Source of the DNA: Typha latifolia
Lineage: Eukaryota > Streptophyta > Magnoliopsida > Poales > Typhaceae
DNA length: 64,000 bases
Reading direction: 5' to 3'
Assembly: GCA_019914945.1 (NCBI GenBank)
Contig: CM034107.1
Span: 2,914,001 to 2,978,000 of the forward strand
The notes beneath the pieces are model-generated. The model was given only the letters and a program-made list of their open reading frames with translations. It searched no databases and was not told the origin of the DNA. The translations under genes and the position numbers were made by a program. This document shows positions 34,717-48,881 of the stretch, in pieces (the stretch's first letter is position 1; each line of letters starts with the position of its first letter).

Positions 34717-36227
34717 AGTCTCCTCTCCTGTAGGTTGGAGAGCTTTCAAGATCAATGAGACATCATCTCAGAACCTGCATAAATAGCTTTTTTCTCAGAA
34801 AAATAGTTGAACGAAGCAAAGAATATGATTGATTAAAATCCCCATTTGAAGGTAAAACAGAAAACACAGAGGTATAATAGGAATTGATTGATCCTCTCAA
34901 TGTCTTGTTAGATGCAATCATGCAATGCATCCCTCGAGTAGGGAATCTCTAATAGCCGTCACTGTGATTGTTTTATGCCAAATATAACCCATGATCATTA
35001 GGATCATGATATTTTATTTTGATGTCTTGTCAAGATAGATAGGTAGATTTGGATGCTTTTCTTATGATTTTTAAAATTTCTTCAGATTGATACCTTCAAT
35101 ATGCCCTCTTAATCTCCTCGGTAAAGAATGAATGTTGAGATTGGATGAGGGAGGATACGAGTATTTAATGAGGGATTGTTTGGTTAAAGGATAAATTATT
35201 AATGCCATAGTTAACTAATACTAGAGTTAACATTCCCCTGTTATTATTAATGCTACGAATACCAGCCTTCTTAATTGTTATTTCTCTATTCTAGTATTAT
35301 AATCAAACACAAATAATATAACTCTCTCTTTTAAATTATAAATAAAAAAAATAAGAGAATTTTATAAATTACACTTTGTGTTTTAACTATTTTGTGATTC
35401 ATATATCTAAGGATTTTATATTCGACTCTCAATTTTTTTTTAATAATTTTTATTTAACACTTTGAGTTAATTTAGATAGTACCGGCAAAGAAATATTATA
35501 TTATAATATACTGAATAATTTAGTAAATATCTAAAATAACCCATGTCTTTTTTTATTATTTTTTACTCTTCCGTCTCCATCATTTTCACCACCTCATCAT
35601 GCTCGAGTCCGAGGTTTTGATTCCTAAATTGGGATTCGGTCGAGATCCTTGATTCGCTTGATCTACTCCGGCCTAACTCTTGGTCTAACAAGGATAGATA
35701 GAGATGGAGGAGGAGAAAAAGGAAGAGGAGTGGGAAGTTAAGGAAAGGTGATGGCGGCGACGGCAATAAGAGAATGTGATTAAAAGAATATGATTGGTTA
35801 ATGGGTAGAGAGGATAGAAGATAATGATATGGATATTTTAATAATTTAGTTAATATTAGTTAGTCAAAATAATACTAAAATATTAAAATAAAAATTATAG
35901 AAAAATATAAGAGTTCGAATAACAAAATACTGATCCATGTATTATGATATTCTAACCCAAAAATCACTGTTTGGCTTAGCGCACCATTTCGATCCCAACC
36001 CCGACTCATCGTAGATCCCAACCCAAATCAATCTCTCCTCTCCTTTCATCTCGATTAAATCTCTTCTTCTATTCTTCTCTTCTCTCCTCCACCGTCGCCG
36101 TTCTATCTTCGTCGTCGCCGCATCGGCGAGTGCTTAGCCTTCTCTTCCTCGCCTACCCGAACTTTATGTGGCTGTGTGTCCTCCTTCTTAAAGGTGGAAG
36201 CCACTCCCATTACTTGAATCGAGAGCA
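34717..36227. other. Intergenic region upstream of APO1
   Basis: No gene is recognised. It holds a possible small MITE (listed separately). A pyrimidine-rich stretch at about 36030-36120 is probably the start of the APO1 leader. The minus-strand open frame at 35563-35766 is low-complexity. Confidence 0.55.
35176..35310. mobile_element. Possible MITE of about 135 bp
   Basis: The ends TTGTTTGGTTA (35176-35186) and TAATCAAACAC (35300-35310) are inverted copies matching at 9 of 11 positions. The interior is AT-rich without coding sequence. GTTTGGTT ends are common among small non-autonomous plant DNA transposons. I could not find a clear target-site duplication. Confidence 0.35.
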
Positions 36228-39200
36228 ATGGCAGCTGCTTGCAATGGAGTAATCGCGCACTTCTCCTCCTCTGCTCCCCGTCCCCGTCCTCACTTAAGAA
36301 ATCCGCGCGGCTTCGATTCGGAGCACGTGAGCTGCTCTTTCCTTGATTTTTCCAAGAGAAATTTGACGGCAAGCGTGCCTTTCTCCTTGAAGCGCGACGG
36401 GCAATCAGAGGAAACCAGCAAGGATGCACTTCTCTCTTCGGTCAGCATCCAGTTCACCTTTTCGTTCTTCAAGTTTCCTTTTCTTTTCAATTTGTTGTAT
36501 TTGTTTATGTTCATAGTTTTCTGGTGTGAATTTCTTAATGATTTATTGTGAAGCACTGGAAGAAGTCACCTGGGAAAGTTCCCAGAAAGAAGGGAAAAGC
36601 CACTTGAGTGTTCGCGAATTTGTCACAACTATATTTATGTATACTTATTGATTCAATATCTGTGCTTGGAATTTGACCTGGACCCATCTAACGAAATGGG
36701 GAGTTACTGCATCTGGGTTCAAAATCAGGATTTGTTAGTTCACCAACAAGCTTTAATTTTGACATGCACTTTCTGTAAGGTTGATAATTCTTGGTTTTGA
36801 AACCAGATTGTGTTTTGATCAAGTTTTCAGCTTATAATCTATTATTTTAATGTTACGAAACAAGATTGAAATAAGAAAATGTCATGGTGGTTTACCTTGT
36901 TAAATCTTTTTTATATTTCAGGGTGATAACTGTATCTCCTCTGTTTGCCTTTTTCTCCTTGTCAATTTCTTTGTTTTGAACTTATAAGTAATAATATTTG
37001 TGTTATTCTAGAGAGCTCACTGCATAATGCAATATTTCTAATCACCATATTCAACTTTTGTTGTAGAACATTGAAGTTGTGTCAATTTATGCACAACTTC
37101 TTCAGATTAATTTGGACAAGTATGAATCTATCTTATGCAGAGTAGCCATTGACAGTCCTCAGTGGTTTGCTAGTTCCTATTTGATTTGAGAATTATCAGG
37201 AAATATGGTTAATCTTAACTATAGTTGCATGTACAAGTCCCTGCAATCCTCCTCTATTTCTTTATTGTTCTTAATTTGCTTATCTTAACCAATCATCTTG
37301 AGATTTTTCTTCTTGTTTTCAGGATAGAAGATGTTAAGCACATATCGTTCTTATACTTTTCTATATTTCACATATTGATTATATGTAATCAGATGTATTA
37401 TTTTCTTTTTTCTTTTCTATTTACTAAAGTACTATGACCTGTTTAAAGACCTACCTTATAAGTTAAGACTGCATCCTTGGGCTTATAAGAAGATGAACTT
37501 GTGATTACCAACGGAAAACTGCACATACATTGCACATGTCGACTTGCAGTGTTACTGCTTGATACTAGGAGTCTATGACTGTTCAACTTGATCATCTTAG
37601 TGAAGCAAGGCTCTTAGCCTCTTACTAGTTCTTCAACACAAGTAATCTATCTTAGCTACAAGCAGCTCTGATGATGTAACAATTTCCGAGCAAAGGGAAG
37701 ACGACCTTCAAAACCAGCTTCATGATCTTGGGGTTGCAGTTGCCATACTGAAGCAAATAAAACATATTCTTATAGTGTCTTCCCTGTTGCTAAGTTGCTT
37801 CTAGTTTTGATTGACAAATTAATTCCAAGTGCAGCATCATAAGTCGTGAATTTAGTATGTTGATTTGGACAGTAATCTGCATGCCCTGTATAAATATCTA
37901 TGTGAATATATGGTTCCAAATTATGGTTCTCTGGTTTTGTTTATTGAATTAAGAGAAATGATCCTTAAGAAGTGAATTACACTTATCCTTTCATCAGTTG
38001 TAATAGCCTAAATGCTAATAGACATTCTGATTGTCTATGGTTCTGTGACTCACTTTGCTTTGCTGATTTCCGAATTATTGACATATTTTCATTGTCTCTG
38101 GTACTGGTAATGTGTCTTTAGATTTGTAGACCCACTCTTTTAGTGTACTTGCATCTACTTTATTTTCTCTATAACTTTGTAAGTAATAGATAAATGGTAC
38201 ATAGAAATCAAGGGCATTTTTGTCATTATTGTGAACAATTCACAATCTACACTTCATTTCTATCAACTATACAGTTTTCAATTTTTTTATTTATTTCTTA
38301 TCCATGATACTTGTCACAATACAATATTATGCAATATTATGAAATACAACTAACCGAACACTTATTTATCAAATACATCATTATGAAATACAACCAACCA
38401 CATATGTGTTATTAAATACAATGTTATGAAATACAATCAATCAAATAATCTATTTATTTCTCTAGATATAATATCTAGGGAAACATGTATCTCTAAATAC
38501 AAAAAATCAAAAGGCCCCTTAGCTATCTTGGCTAGCTTGTATTGGCATTTATTATTTATCTACTATGCTTTCTCTTTCTCATTCATTGCAGTCAGGATAT
38601 CAACCTCTTCAATATGTTGGACGAGCAATACTAAGAATTTCTTTTTGTGTTTGTTAGGATACTTCTCATTCTTCTGTGATAAAAAAGTATGAAAGGCACA
38701 CCCAAAATGTTGACCTCCCACCTATACTGCCCAAAAACAAAAAGAAGCCTTATGCTATTCCACTGAAGAAGATGCAGCGAGCTGCAAAGCGAGACAAAAA
38801 GCTTGCAGAACTGGGAATAGAGAAACCCCTTGAACCCCCAAAGAATGGTTTGCTGGTACCTGATCTTGTTCCTGTTGCTTATGAGGTGATGGACTACTGG
38901 AAGGTGCTGATTAGAGGCCTCTCACAGCTCCTTAATGTTGTTACTGTTCATGGTTGCAGGTAACTGGAACTAATCTTAAAATAAGTTGTATCCAACTTGT
39001 TTTGTTCAGCATTCCCTTCTTTAGCTTAACATCTCAAAAGTTGTGTGTCATGTAATGAGGCAAGTTAAAGTTGAATTACTTCATGTAGGATAACTTCGAG
39101 ATAATTTTTTTCTCTCTCTCAAGGACTAGTCAAGCAATTTGCAACTTTATTTCCCCTCATATTGAAACTCAATGCTTTAAAGCACACCTAAGTGAAACAG

Positions 39201-40487
39201 TTTAGACTTTGGAGTTGATTAATAAATATCTTCCTTCATTACATATATGTAAGCTGAAACTTCAACTTACTTTTTCCTCAAGTTACAATTTGTTTTTGGT
39301 TACATGGAACTTTTGTTTGATCACCACCTTATGCATTTATATGGAAGTTGAACTGATAAATTTTGATTACTTATTTCATTGGTTTTTTATGGTAACACGT
39401 GTCAAATAACTAATATCAAAAGTGACAACTTGCAAAACTACAAACTTCATAACTGTTGAACTGATAATTACAAATGTATATACAATATTTAAACACGGTA
39501 TACTACATTTTATTACATAGGTAAATAACTGTAAGTGAAAAAAAAGAAAAGGCTAAGGTGGTCTTACTTAGAGACATTTTTTCTCTGCAGATCAATTTGT
39601 TGCATTGAACTTGAATTCTACTGTTATTTGCTGACCGGTTTATAATTTACAGCAAATGCCCTGAAATCCATGTTGGTCCTGTTGGCCATGAGATTCAGGA
39701 CTGTCATGGAACTGGAAGCGAGCGACGCAGAAGCTACCACTCCTGGGTTAGAGGTTCTATCAATGATGTCCTCATCCCCATTGAATCATACCACCTTTTC
39801 GATCCATTTGGCCGACGCATCAAGCATGAGACTCGGTTCAACTATGACAGAATCCCAGCAGTTGTAGAGCTATGCATCCAAGCAGGCGTCGATTTGCCAG
39901 AGTACCCTTCAAGACGAAGGACGACCCCCATCCGCATGCTAGGGAAGAAGGTGATTGACAGAGGTGGATTTGTAGAGGAGCCTAAGCCATATCGATCCGA
40001 GGATTGCATGGCCCTTCTTGCTGAGCTCGACACCTTTGAAGTCCTAAAAGGCCAGTCACCTCAACCATCAGACACGAGGAGGCTCGCAGAGAGGACTATC
40101 AAAGCATACAGCACTGTAAGGCGTGGTGTGAGGCAGTTGATGAGGAAGTATACAGTGAAGGCCTGTGGTTATTGTTCGGAGGTCCACGTCGGCCCATGGG
40201 GGCATGATGTAAAACTCTGCGGGGCTTTCAAGCACCAATGGAGAGATGGTAAGCATGGGTGGCAGGATGCGACCATCGATGAGGTGATTCCCCCAAACTA
40301 CGTGTGGCATGTCAGGGATCCAAACGGACCACCCCTTACATCTTCCCTCAAGAGTTTCTATGGTAAGGCTCCCGCAGTTGTGGAGTTGTGTGTTCAGGCA
40401 GGGGCAGAGATACCCGAGAGCTACAAACCTATGATGCGAATGGATATTGTGGTTCCTGACTGCGATGAAACTCGTTTGGTAGCATAA
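36228..40487 (+). CDS. APO1: APO1, chloroplast RNA-splicing factor
   Basis: Exons: 36228-36440, 38658-38959, 39653-40487; 1350 nt, 449 residues, in phase. The first 70 residues are basic and Ser-rich, as in a plastid transit peptide. From about residue 85 it matches Arabidopsis APO1 closely (TQNVDLPPILPKNKKKPYAI), including the end of the protein. It has two APO motifs: C171-x2-C174, H178, H184, C189 and C343-x2-C346, H350, H356, C361. By family, APO1 supports photosystem I accumulation by promoting splicing of the ycf3 group II intron, and these motifs may bind zinc or an iron-sulfur cluster. The first intron is large (2.2 kb) and holds a repeat cluster. It converges with the ArfGAP gene, stop to stop 562 bases apart. 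Confidence 0.95.
38317..38450. repeat. Degenerate tandem repeats in APO1 intron 1
   Basis: Three related blocks ATTATGAAATACAAC, ATTATGAAATACAACC and GTTATGAAATACAATC lie at about 38336, 38380 and 38422, spaced about 42 bases. The AAATACAA-rich composition is typical of small transposon-derived repeats in plant introns. No termini were found. Confidence 0.6.
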
Positions 40488-41048
40488 GATGGATTGCATA
40501 TTTCAGCTTCTCATGGCTTTATAGCTCAACAAAAATTTGATCATTTCAAATGGCAAATGTAAAAGACCTGAGAATATATACATTGCCAAATTTGAATATT
40601 ACTGCTGTACATACTTCTTTCCTACTACTGTAAGTGATCATTCTGTTATAATCGAATTTCCTTGTTCTTCTACCTTTTTAGTTCACTTATAAAATTCACT
40701 AGTTATTAAGAGCCAAGACAGTAGTGATAAGTAGCTCCCCATATCCGATGCCGCCAAAAATTTATTTAAGCTATCATAGGTTTCATTAAAGCAAAGAGCA
40801 ATGAAAGAATCTTTTCTCAGAAAAAAGAGAGATGAGAAAACCAACAAGTCAAAACAATATAAACTCATCAACAAACTCTAGGATCCATTACAAAAACAAA
40901 GTCATTGTAGAGAAATAAGGACACTTCAGTAATAACATGAAACAACAAAGGATAAAACTAGAAAGAGCATCCAATTTCAGGAGGCTCCCACCAGACAAAA
41001 AAGATCCCGAGTCTAACAAATCCCAACAGAGAAAACGTTTGGAACTTT

Positions 41049-44000
41049 TCACTGATTCAGAGGAATCCATTCCAGCTCCAAGTCTACTTCCCCGGACTCG
41101 ACGTTCTGTAACTTTAAGGATACCTCTTGTCTAACTTTGCCATCAACGATGTTGATGGGGCTATCTTCGATTAGGGCATTGTCGTGCGACTGCAACCATT
41201 TCCCGATCTGCATATTAGCAAGAAGTTCTGGGTCACCGAATGCCATTGCAGATGTGATCATCGGTTGGAGATCAACCTCAGCTTCACCCATTATATCATC
41301 CGCCGAGAGCATATCATGATCAAATACTTCCTGCTTGAGGGCAAAAGGAAAATGAGATACTATCACACCATATATACTCCATAAAATAATTAAAGAGAAA
41401 TAGCAAGTTATTAGATGACCAATGAAATCTGATAAGCACTACAAATTAATCTTCAATTACCTTGCAATCAAGGACCCAATCTGTATTTCTACCCTTTCAC
41501 CTACTAAATCATGGCTACCAGTTCAACTGAGTATATATTAGATTCATTCTAAAATAATGGTGATTGTTATTTTGCATCGAAAGCACTTTCAATAAACACT
41601 GAATATTATTATCCTTCTGTCACAGTAAATTTTATCAAGAGTAAGATATGTAGGTATCAATAGGAATCAACTAATTTCTCACCCGTAGACCAAACTAATC
41701 AAAACATTGCATTTAAGTCGGTTATACAGCACCATAGCATCTCTCAATGAAAAGTATCTCATGCATGTAATATGTATAATTATATAAAAAGTGTTCATAT
41801 AGACTCACCAATTTGAGAGGGTCATATTGTTCAGGAACTGATAGCTTAAGCACCTCATTCCAAACTGGATTTAAATTGCTTTTAATAACAGCAGTCCGCG
41901 CTCTCTGCGCAAAGCTAATCTTACCGAAGTTAAAACACAAAGATAACAAAGTGAAGAATTGATCCAAGTGCCACCTTCTCAAGAAACTCAATTCCCAGAA
42001 GAAAAAAGATGTTAAAAAAAATTTACTTACCTGTTGACCAAGAGTCAGTACGACATAAGGATCACTTGTTAGCATGTCCCTGACAGCTAATTTTTTTCCT
42101 TTTATCACTTTGACCTCAAGTATTCCAATAAATTCTACCATTCCGGCCTGTGGAGAAAACATCATATGGTCTAAGAGGAAATATTACAATGAAATGGTAG
42201 ACCCACTAAGCACTTTCAGCCAACAGATCAATAAGTTGCATCAGAGAAATTACTCTATAACAAGAACAAGTACACACTTTTGAAACAAGTCAGTAAAATG
42301 AAACTTCAATAAGAAGGGAAATTATCTTACTGCACTCTTGAAACTGCATGAATCTAAAGAGCTGTCCATATCCTTTCCAGAATCACAAGACTGGAAAGGG
42401 CTCTTTGAAGAAACAATGCGTAGACTTGGTTTTAGAAACTCTTGCAATTCGTACTTTGACCTATGGAATTGTAAAAGTTGCTCTTCATGAGTAATCAATT
42501 TATCATGTGAGATGAATGATGTGTAGATCAATGATACCTGATGAACACTGCTCGCACCTCATGACTTGAGTCTGCATTAGGCTTGTAATATCCTTCTGGA
42601 AGAAAGGCCTCATAAATTGCATTGGCATAAGAGTTTCCACCAACCTCTACCATTGAGTCAATTTCTTCATCAGTCCATTCATCTAATGTCACTGACAGAA
42701 CCTGAAGTTGGACAGTAGTTAACGAGATTCTTCAGAGCGGTTAGTTCAAGGCTTTTAACACAATCATCAGCATCGTCATCATCTAGTCTTTTCATATCAA
42801 GTATACCTAAAACGAGAGATGATGTTGTCTAGAAACACACAAAATTTCCAAACAGTTGCCTGCATAAACCATCTATATATTGGACTTGTACAAGACCAGA
42901 AGAAATTTATGCGATGCAGCATTTGAGGGATTTGCTTAAATGTGTTAGGTCAGTTATAGGAGAGAATCCTATTTTATTGGTCGCAAAGAACAGGGAAACA
43001 ACATTTCAGATTCCACTTGAAATTGAAAGAGAAGAAGGAAGAAGACCCAAACTTTGAGGCAGTTTGTGCATTCATCTCCAAAGAGAATGAAAGTGAAAGA
43101 ATCCAATGAAACACAACCAGCATACAAGTACATACTTGGTTGCCTTCTTGAATTATACTTGGACAAAGTTGGAGAAAGAATAATATATCGAAAGCAGCAA
43201 ATGACATGATTGAAGGACAGTCCTAGATACCAAACTGTGATCATGTTCTTAACTTGACACTACTTCCATAGAAGATAATGTAAGCTTGACCAAGGTTTAT
43301 ACAGACTTACAAGATTAAGAAAGACAGGTATAGACTATAGAGTATAGACCATAGTTCATTATATTTTCATCTATGTAAAATGTACATGCATAAATCAAAT
43401 ATAGGCATGTTCACTGGTCAAGTTCTTATGGTTGCAATTTTTAATGCTTGGACCATGATACAGCCACATGTGTCTGAGCAAATACTGGTCTTTTGGTTTA
43501 ACAAAAGCATATATATGAGAAAAGATTTTACACTGGGAGGAGATACAAGGTTGTAAATGTTTAAAGTACTATAATATCCTATATAACAAGCTTCTGAAAA
43601 ATTCAAAACTGGATAATTTCAACTCTTACTAGCAGAAAATCAACATGAAGAGAAGAAGCATGCATTTTCAATGATCTATCTAATGAATGATAGCTGGACA
43701 AGAACATAGAAATTAAAGATGGTGACATAAGTTGAAACAAAATGACCTTTGAGATATGTGTACCAAGACTTCTGTGAACACCACAACATTTTAAGCATAT
43801 AAATACCCCAATATTAGCTGACCTGTAAAGATAAACAACAAACTGTTCACAAGATAAGATATTAAATATAAACCTGTGGGTTCGCTATGAAAAGCAAAGT
43901 CTACTACTTCTGATAAAGTGTCAGGTATATACATAAATCAAAGAAATGCAATATCAAATTCTGGGACGAAAATAAATCATGGAATAGAAAGGAACCGGTG

Positions 44001-46157
44001 CTGATTCAAACTCAAAGTTTCAAGCTGAGAGGGATCTAATTGCTATGAGCATTTCTGCATTTTCTGTCCTATTCCATGCTTTATGGGTATACTTACTGCA
44101 ATTGTTGTTCTGTCCATATTTTTCTACAAATTCAGATAGTACCCCAGAATAAAGGGAAAAAAGGGAAGCTATAATTGGTAAGATGAAGACTAAACAAAAA
44201 TCTCCTTATGCAGATGAAGCTAAAATTGTTATTGCCATGATTTAAATTACTAAACAATGAAACCTGGTTTCATATTTCTGAAGTTACTAAGGCCAAGCTC
44301 ACATGACTTTAGTTATAGTTCGAGGTTTCTATGTGCAATATGGCATAGAAGATGTGTTTCAATTAGAATGGCAAGCAATAACCAAAATATAATATGCAAG
44401 AGCACATACAAACACTAAGTTTTTATGTAGATTAACTCCTTATCAAACAAGGATAAAAAAAACCACAAATTCCCTCTCCAATATCAAACCAAGCACTAAA
44501 ATGATCGGTTATTACAAAACACTTATAGATCGTCTGTTGTTACCCACAACAATTTCTAAAGTGATTTACTTGACTCCCTCTTAGTGCATTATTTTTCGTG
44601 TTTAGTATCTAATCTTAGTAACCTTTAAGATTGAAGGCTGCCTCTATGACCTTTCAGAAAAGTAGCATACATAATCAAAGTAGTAGAATTCCACCATGAT
44701 GTGGATAGACCTCACGATTTCCTTCTCCCCAGCTTCTCTCTGAATATCCACCAAGATGTCTAATAGCCTCTAGGAGTGGTGCCCTATTCCCATCAAGATA
44801 TCCATTTCTAGTCCCAAAAGATAGGTTGCAGGAAATCCTAAACTAGATCAGAAAAGGTCAACTTTCGCTGCTGCATTCGGATAGCCCAAATCTCGTTTGA
44901 ATGCTTGAGTGATCTATCTTTCATCGTGCATACATTCCGACAATTAACCTATTGGCCATCTTTGCTCCCAAAAAAATTTGTTCCTTCATCGTGCATGCGA
45001 CATTAGGACAATGTTCCTACACTCGAAGATTTTAAAATCCACACAAAAACAGAATCTCCAAGGCACATGCCATTCGAAGGCCATCAAGGTTTACATGTGA
45101 CCTATAACTCACTTATTAAACTAAATCTTCTACAGTTTGATTGCCAACGAGGAGGATGTTGTGCTGCAGTTCTTACAATATAAATCTAGAAACATTGCAT
45201 CACGATTCACAAAAGACTTTGTTTTATGACAAATTTGTCAATTACAAAAACTAACAGTCCACCACCTTTCATGTATTCTTGTCATCAACCAATACTGCAA
45301 TTCTCAGAAAAAGGAAGTTGATACATTTAACAAGGAAGAAATGTTGATTGATAAACAACCATGGCTTCGGGAAGGAGTTGGACCATTGGAATAGTTGTCT
45401 TGTATATCCTAAAGTACCAAACTGTATTCTCCATGTTGCATAGGCATCAGAAAGTACATGAGAAACCAGAGCAGGTCAGAACATTAATGCAGCCTTGTTA
45501 GATAAGTTTTCATACATACAGAATAAAAAATAATCTGCAAATATGAGAACGAAGAAGCAAATGCATCCATTAATCCATTATAGACATGGTGATAATTTTA
45601 AATCTGAAGTTTGCAAACTATGAATCTGTATCAAGTTGGCAATAGGTGAGCACTTACGCCCATTTGGGATCTGGGGCACCACAGTCTGCACAAATTCGGT
45701 TATCACTTTTTGACAATAGCTCCTTCAATTTTCTTGTCTTACCTGCTAGAAGAGCAAAAGAATTTGTCAGAAGGGCATCTGAAAATGTAAGAATCTAAGA
45801 GAGCCATAAACCTTATGAGAAGATGCAATTGCTTTAAGGGTATTCTATGTAAGCCAAATATATCTTAAGTAAATATATTCATACTCTGTACTCTGTAGAA
45901 GTACTTTTTTTATATGCTTAAACATATTACTTGCTTCTTTTGTGCTGAAAAGAAGTTCAAACAAACAAGCTTTTAATTCTGATTCTGCTCGTTAGAAAAA
46001 AGAATTGCTTCCTAAAACTTTGCAATTTCAACTAAGTTTTTACTTGTTTTCTATTAAAATTTGATATAACAACATAACAATAACTGCTAGCAGGAAAACA
46101 TTAAATGACGAGAAAGACCCCTCTTTTACCTGAGGAAGACAGTCCATGACGACTCAT
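41049..46157 (-). CDS. AGD12: ArfGAP with C2 domain, AGD12-like
   Basis: Coding exons (minus): 46157-46130, 45742-45658, 43822-43747, 42701-42538, 42460-42331, 42147-42031, 41904-41809, 41330-41049; 978 nt, 325 residues, all phases agree. The ArfGAP zinc finger is C27-x2-C30-x16-C47-x2-C50, followed by [14 protein letters not shown] with the arginine finger R55. The C2 domain starts near residue 162 ([20 protein letters not shown]) and includes calcium-binding aspartates in [10 protein letters not shown] and [10 protein letters not shown]. It ends [12 protein letters not shown]. By family, this class (ZAC/AGD12) stimulates GTP hydrolysis on Arf GTPases and binds phosphoinositides and calcium; AGD12 has been linked to gravitropism. 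A leader exon lies near 46781-46880. The introns of 1.8 and 1.0 kb hold nothing recognisable. Confidence 0.94.
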
Positions 46158-46880
46158 ATTTTCTCACAACACTCTGATCATCCAAGAAAATCTTTATCTG
46201 CATAACAAAATGCCAAACAAGTGCGTTATAAGTACCTAAACTAATGTGCTTTCTAATCCCTAATGGTGAACTCACCAGCTAAATATGGGAGGAAAGGAAA
46301 AGGAAAAAGAAAATGATGGTAAAATTCTATTTTCCCAGGATGCTCAAGAACCCTAACTACAAAAAACAATCTTCATGAACAAAGCACAGCCATTTAAATT
46401 GCTTAAAAGAAACCAAATATCAAGCACTGACATGAAATAAATTTTATTGAAACAGCATACCTTACTAGGTACATTTAAACATATCTTCAAAAATGATTAG
46501 TTAAATGCATTTCAATCTATGTAACTAAGAACTTCTAATCGGCAAATAGATGGATTTCTCAAATTGGAACTACCAAAATTTAATTGACAAAATCTGCCCA
46601 AAACTACTGGGATCAACCAAAATTTGAATCTTTACTAAATACAGGAGAATCCTATCACTGAAGGGGTGTCTAAATCACAAAAATTGCACTTTCGACTTCA
46701 AAAGATTAACTGAATACAATCAAAAGACTCAAATCTTTTTGGTATGAGAGAATAAATAATTGAGTCGAATCGGATCTTACCACGATTTTGTTTTCTCGTT
46801 CTCAGATCCAAAGACGCGATTTGGGGCGTCGATTGTTCATTGAAAGCTAATATCCGGGTTTAATGCGAGAGATTAATCCC

Positions 46881-48881
46881 ACGCACATATGCAAGCTCGT
46901 ACGCGTTGTCTTGGCTAAGATATATGCGGCTATCCGCATATTTATTTATTGCAACTGCTTGTCATTTTCTGACAGGTGCCTAGGTGGTAGGGCTGTCAAA
47001 ATAAACGGGCAGACTGGCTTTGGCTATGAGCCGTCTCAAATTATAAATCCTGGTCTTAACTCCCGAGTCTCAATTCATAAATGCGGCCGTATAAATTTCC
47101 TTAGCTCTTCTTTTATCCTCACTCACTCGGTCAATTTGATCCTTCTCCTCTTTCTTCGACAAGCCGACTCCTCTTCCTCCTCCTTAAGCTGTTGCCTTCC
47201 TATGCTTGTCTTCCTCCTCAAGCCACCACCTCATTATCATCCTTTTCTTATAGCTTATTTGTAGCTCGGCTTAAGCTCGATCTAACTTGGTTTGGCTCGA
47301 TTTGAATAAAACTTAATAATAGACTCAATTTAGGCTTAAGGTTGGCTTGAGTTAAGCTGAGCCGCTCGTTCTGTCTCAACTCATTTACCGAGCAGTAAGA
47401 ACTCATTGTGCTAAGTTGGTTGAGTGAATAAGAATTTTTTACCAAACTGAGCCTGTACACCAAAAGAAGAAAAAAAGGTGAATGAGATGGAAACTTATTT
47501 TAGTCATTATATATATATGAGAATTTTATAAATTATATTTTATATTTTACTTATTTTATAATTCCCATTCTTCTTAAGAATTTTATAACTCCCCTTCCTT
47601 TTTTATTTTCCTACATTTCTTATTTATTACTGCGAATTAACTTGGATAATACTAACAAAACCATATTCTATTATAATGTATATAATAATTTATAAATAAC
47701 TAAATTTACTATCGTCTTTTTTTCTTCCATCTTTCTCTATTTAATAATTATCTAATAAATTAATTAGATAATTATTAAAAGGAGACAAAGAGGAGGAGTA
47801 AAAGCACCCTCAATCAAAGCAAGGATAGATAAAAAGAGGAGAAGGACTCGTTGATAATAAAATTCGAATACATAATCTCTCTCATAGAGCTAGTAAGACC
47901 CGATCATTAATCTAGAGCGACTGGTAGGATCTTCAAAAAGCTGCTGATGTGAGAATACCAGATAACACCTTGGGTTTTGGGTAAATTACTCACATTGCCC
48001 CCATAAAGCTTGTAGTCAAACCAACTGTACGTGCCTTTTAACACAAAGAACCCTATAAAATACATAACCTAATCCACATATTAAAACTTGCCTATTCCTA
48101 ATTCTTGGATCCTTTAGAACGTAATAATTCCTCGGCTCTTTCCTGCCGGCAAAGTGGCCGTCAAAAAAAAAAAAAAAAAAGAAAGCAATTAAAAGGGATG
48201 AGGAGAGAGAGTGAGAAACTACGAAAGTCCTCGCCGGGGCCCACCTGGTGGACTTCTGGTTACATGCCACGTGGAATCCAACGGGCTTTGCCGTCTTAAA
48301 TTTCAAACGTAACGGCTTCTTTAGACGGTTCGGAGTGGTCCTCCTGGTGGAAGAATAAATACTATTCGTCGACGGAATAACTCATGTAACATTCAAGATC
48401 CCAATTATACTTGGGTCTTAAGTGTCACAATCACATCATATTCGGTGGAAATAATCCAACTACTACTACCACTACTACTACATTCTCATTAATCATTGTC
48501 CTTTTTAATTTTAATTTTTTATTTTCCCTTCTCTCCGCAGCTTCTAATGGCAGTACTCCTTTTGCCATAAAGCAAAAGGTAGAACTCCACCTCTTCTACA
48601 TCCCACTCTAGCCTTGTAAGTTGTAACAAATGCTTGGGATCTCCAGAGTGGCCCAAACCCCAAGCCATTCAAGCCACAAAGTCTTTACTTGGTCTCTCCT
48701 CAGTTAAAGAGAAAGCAAAAGTGGGGCCTTTGTCTGGAAGCAGAAGACTAAAGTAAAGAACAGAGAGAAAGAGAGACAGAGAGAGGCAGAGAGTATTTTG
48801 TAGACCATAAGACAGCAGCAAGAGGAAGAGGAAGAGGAGGAGAAGGGAGAAAGGGATTTTAGCACACTTTGGTGATTAGAA
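46881..48881. other. Divergent intergenic region between ArfGAP and RING genes
   Basis: No gene is seen. The segment at about 46.98-47.45 kb has repeated GGCTCG and GGCTTGAG-type motifs typical of degraded plant transposons. A poly-A run lies at 48163-48180. The last few hundred bases (GA-rich, about 48.7-48.88 kb) are the likely leader of the RING gene. The open frames 46863-47264 and 48016-48306 look like chance. Confidence 0.5.

Noticed and set aside
46863..47264. Plus-strand open frame of 133 residues
   Set aside because: It overlaps the ArfGAP promoter and a degraded transposon-like region and has no recognisable domain.
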